NCBI RefSeq assembly: GCF_030272615.1
Contig: NC_081406.1
Coordinates: 167,695,521-167,755,520 of the forward strand
Direction: 5' to 3'
Source of the DNA: Cryptomeria japonica
Taxonomy: Eukaryota > Streptophyta > Pinopsida > Cupressales > Cupressaceae
DNA length: 60,000 nucleotides
A program made the position numbers and the translations under genes. A model generated the notes under the pieces. The model did no database searches and was not told the DNA's origin. It saw only the letters and a list, made by a program, of their open reading frames with translations. This document shows, in pieces, positions 56,534 through 60,000 of the stretch (positions are counted from its first letter, which is position 1; each line of letters opens with the position of its first letter).

Positions 56534-57136
56534 AGCTTCTCCTTTCACCACAAAAGTGAATTCATACTATCGATCTCATATCTGATACATCATCACATAA
56601 TATTCACCTTTTTATAAACAACTCTGCTAAGTTGGCTAAGAACCCTTGGAACAATTTCCTAGGTTCATTGAATCTAGTCAATCTTTCTCATCACACTTTC
56701 CTTATGTTGGTAAAAAATAACACAATACAAAAATATAACTTTAGGTCTATCGGTTTACTGATCTAAGCAACTTTACTCTACTGATTAACTATTCTTCTTG
56801 ACTAACTACTCAGAACATCATAACTTGTGCATACCATCAAATCTGTTGATGTGGTTCAGGTCATAGACTCCTGCCGATTTCATGAACATTCATTCCAAAC
56901 CGCAACACCTAACTCTTTGCCGATCTTCCATACCAGTCGATTGAATATTTCACTATCTCTATTTATCAGTTGACTATCCTAATTTCTGGTTCATTGTTTA
57001 ACTGAATCCACTACTGGTTAGGCTTTACCGGTTGGACTAAATGACTTAGATGACTAACAAAACATGGTTTCCATCAATGACAACACAGAACAAGTCATTA
57101 ATCAACCTATTACATCACATCATCATCAAGCCAACA
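56534..57136 (-). repeat. 5' LTR of E, right piece
   Basis: It resumes with AGCTT (D's duplication) followed by CTCCTTTCACCACAA, matching 27763 onward, and ends CCAACA (TGTTGG on the minus strand). Confidence 0.8.
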
Positions 57137-57273
57137 TTTTAACTCTTTCTTCTCATTGTCTTTTTCATTGAGCTACTATCATCAAGCTATTGTCTTTTCA
57201 TCCCTGAATACATTGGAATTAAGGTTGGGATTGTCCTCTTTAGTGCATGATTCTCACAAACGTATGAATACTT

Positions 57274-58609
57274 TGTTGGCATTGCATGAAGATTGCATTG
57301 AAGAATTTTTGTGTTGTCATTGATGTCAATAACAACTGGTAATGAAGCAATATAGCAACCGGTAATGAAGCAGTGCAGATCAACTGGTAACCCTATCCAA
57401 TTGAGAAGTAGAACCCTAACTGATGAAGCTTGGAGATTGGTTGTGATGATTTATGACCAAATGATGATTGATGATTAAGATTCCATGAAAGCATGTTGCA
57501 CGTGATGGGTTTCTAGAATATTTTGGTGTGTAAAGATAACCGTTTATCTTGGGAATGATCAAATTCATATTATGAAGTGACAAATGTGTGTTGTGTTGCA
57601 AGATGCCTAGAAGAATGTAAAGTTATTGCAATGTAATCTAACGGTCAAGATTGAACTGATGTGTTTGTAATCTCTATGAGAAATTTAAGGCTTGTGTTGT
57701 GTTACCGACCTAATGTATTAGTTTATAAGGTCGATGGATTGATTGAAAGAGCAGTAGGCAAATTTGATAAAGTGTGAAAGTGATTATTGCTGAACCAGAA
57801 GGTATGTCTGTAGAATGATGTGAAGGCAGATAGGAGTAGTAAAGGATATGATTCAACAAGGAAGTGCTCTTTCCAGATCGGTCAAAGAACCTATTGTTCT
57901 CTAACAATTATAGTAGTTTAAAATCCCCTCACAGGGTAAGCTCCAACAAGCTTTTTGTTGAAATGCTCTAACCAGGTGATCCATTAGCTTGGATTTGAAA
58001 TCCTCCACTAAAGTTACCTTTAATAGGGCATTACCTTAATAGGGTATTTGTATTCAATCCCTTAACCGGGTGGTCCTTAACCGGATCCGTTCCTAATAGA
58101 ACATTCTTGTATAAGCTTCTAGCCAGGCTTGGCTCCTAACATGGCGAACTTCAAAATAGTTCAAAGAATACTTGTGGGTATTCATCCCCACCATCGTTTT
58201 TCCTATTTGGGTTTCCACATGAAAAATTGTTGTGTCAAGTGGTGAATGATTTTATGGATGTGTTTTTTGTATGGTTGATATGAATGATTGGTAAATTTGC
58301 ATAGATATATCTAAATGATTGGAAATGATATGAAATATGTTATTATTAGTATTAGTGAAGTGGTTTAAGGTTTTGGTCAAAGGATATTTATGTTTCAGAC
58401 CCGTTGCATTATATCACTGAAGTATTAGGTCAACCGGCAAGGTTTAATAGAGCAACTACAGATTTGTCTAAGTGACTGAACCGGTAACCTTTGTGAGTTG
58501 ATTATAAGTTGAAAATAAGTTTGGTGAAAATTTAGTTTATTTTCCAGCTACTGATTCACTCCCTTCTCTCAGTAGTTGACTGGATCTTTATAGTTTCATC
58601 ATATTATCA
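57274..58609 (+). mobile_element. Element G: solo LTR related to E
   Basis: It starts TGTTGGCATTGC and ends CATATTATCA, flanked by TACTT at 57269-57273 and 58610-58614. It shares with E's LTR the AACCGGGT-type sub-repeats (57920-58130), the AAATTGTTGTG/cap-region phrase with TTTGGGTTTCCACATG, and the GATTCACTCCC...TATCA end. No internal region or second LTR is next to it, so it is probably a solo LTR left by recombination. Confidence 0.75.
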
Positions 58610-58614
58610 TACTT

Positions 58615-60000
58615 TACATCTATGTTCTTGTGTTTGTGAGGAGTTCTTATGAAGGCTTAAGACAAAGCTCTTTCAATACCCTTTGTGTTCTTTGCTTTAT
58701 TATTAGGGTCTCTACATGGGTTCCTTCATTTCCTTTAACTTTCACAACATGTCTTCATGGTGCTACTAGATTATGTTACTTTCATCTCCACACATTCATT
58801 GCATATGTTTTTTTAAATATCTTAGTGGTAGTTACTTAAGTCTACTATCATAATACCTCTATGATAGCCTTTGGATTAGGAATATTCTCTTAACATTTTC
58901 CCTTCTTAACCATCCCTCAAACCCATTGATTTTTTATTATTCATATGAAAACCTATCGACATGCATAAGTATGTGGAATGCATTCCTTGTAAACTTACTT
59001 CTAAGGGACACATGGCTATCAAAGAGCTCCTCCAAACTGAGGTATGAAGTTAGCTTTCTTATGATTTAGATAGGGTTTTGGTGAGTATTTCATATGACAT
59101 CTTATTCAAACCTTTCTCACAAAACCTTAAGACTTTTTAAGGAGAGATTTAATGCAAAAAAATAGCTATACTACTAGATCTTCAAATAGATGTCATAGGT
59201 CACATGCAACTCCTTAATATGCAAAAAATCAAAATTCTACACATGGACCTTATTAAACAAGAATGAGGTAGGATGCATACCAAAGGTCTGAATGAATCTT
59301 GCTCATTAAATAGCCTTGACTACCCTTAAATGCATGTATTCACTAGGTCCAAACTACTTAACACTTCCTTTGTGCATGCAATGTGTCCCAATTTTTCAAA
59401 TATGTGGCTACAAGATGTTCTTATTCACCACTTCTTTTATGTAAGGTTGTCATCATAACACCAAATTGCATATTACAAAAGAGCCAAATAATCTAGGGTT
59501 TTCTCACTTCACAAAATAGTAGCTTTCATAACGTGAGAGTTTTCTTTTCCTCCATGCAACATGGAGTTTTTATTTTCTTTACTTTTAAAATACAATTCCC
59601 TTTAAGTAGGAAATTGAATGTATTGACCTTTAACCTCATGCTCATAGAAATTTCTCTTTGAGGGTTTTTGACAAAAAACATACATTATTTACCTTTAAAA
59701 ACATTAACAACATAAATCAAGGACATTTGAAGTAACTTTTTTCCTCTTAAATCTTTAAGGACTACTCAAAACTTCTTTATAAGACCTATGACTTTGTAAT
59801 AAGACTATTTTTTACTTGAAGGCAAAAAACTAGGTAATATTTTATCGACCTCTCAAAGGTGTTTGCTTACTAAATGTAAGAAACTGGTAGCCTTAACATT
59901 CATTGGGCATAGGAGTCAACATATGACTTAAAAAGATCATATCAAACAAACACACACATGTTAGAAGCATTGAATAACAATAAATACCTTCAAACTAGAC
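58615..60000. other. Unassigned right flank
   Basis: AT-rich. No LTR ends that I can pair and no coding segment with recognisable domains. Probably intergenic or very old repeat. Confidence 0.35.

Larger units (their letters stand above)
27237..57136 (-). mobile_element. Element E: Sirevirus-like copia derivative without pol
   Basis: It is flanked by TTTTA at 27232-27236 and 57137-57141. The 3' LTR is 27237-28367. The 5' LTR is 41009-57136, interrupted by element D. Excluding insertions, the internal region is about 4.8 kb. In order on the minus strand it holds a zinc-knuckle gag end, a purine tract, a long unknown ORF (split by element F), then three more purine tracts before the 3' LTR. 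The LTR start TGTTGG after AAAGGGGGAGA, and the repeated purine tracts, are features of the Sirevirus (Maximus/SIRE) lineage of Ty1/copia. No protease, integrase or RT was found. It is the oldest element of the right-hand stack, because D and F inserted into it and B into D. Confidence 0.85.

Overview
This is a repeat-dominated stretch of a large plant nuclear genome. Evidence for a plant: nested LTR retrotransposons of both plant superfamilies (Ty1/copia and Ty3/gypsy, including a chromodomain chromovirus), five 72-bp leucine-rich-repeat exons of plant receptor-kinase type, AT-rich sequence, and no compact genes. A gymnosperm is my guess from the look of the repeats, but nothing here proves it.

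Layout, with boundaries set by TG...CA ends and 5-bp target-site duplications (TSDs). (H) 124-7724, TSD TCCTT: a 7.6-kb unit with LTR-like ends but no visible internal LTR pair, carrying a broken ORF of about 1,220 codons. (Host) 9045-9973, minus strand: five consecutive phase-matched LRR exons, the only host-gene-like sequence I find. (C) 10880-24912, plus: a decayed Ty1/copia element split by (A) 13173-21715, minus, TSD ACAGA: a Ty3-type element encoding protease and a G-patch but no reverse transcriptase (RT). (E) 27237-57136, minus, TSD TTTTA: an old Sirevirus-like copia derivative without pol, with four zinc knuckles and a long unknown ORF. Inside E lie (F) 30671-38465, minus, TSD CTCTA, a nearly full-length but broken Ty3 chromovirus; and, in E's 5' LTR, (D) 41565-56533, plus, TSD AGCTT, a gag-only Sirevirus-like element. 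Inside D's 3' LTR lies (B) 47997-55816, plus, TSD GTAAG, a gag-protease Ty3 element without RT. (G) 57274-58609, TSD TACTT, is a solo LTR related to E's LTR. Insertion order is E, then D, then B on one side, E then F on the other, and C then A in the left stack.

Four elements (A, B, D, E) lack polymerase genes by structure and would depend on other elements' enzymes. A and B are very different in coding content but share a 19-nt primer-binding site, the polypurine tract and the LTR termini. They also share an unusual family of GC-rich GGAC...GTCC inverted repeats placed upstream of the TATA box, in R/U5 and, in B, in the leader before gag. Two of these have perfect 8-bp arms differing by a compensated base pair (A-T versus G-C), and the B copies carry the palindrome GTGCAC. 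I regard this shared cis-element, possibly an RNA dimerisation or packaging hairpin, as the most interesting signal in the window.

Most long ORFs are interrupted by in-frame stops (mainly TAG) rather than frameshifts, as expected if cytosine deamination in methylated DNA drives decay. No tRNA, rRNA, CRISPR or intact host gene was found.
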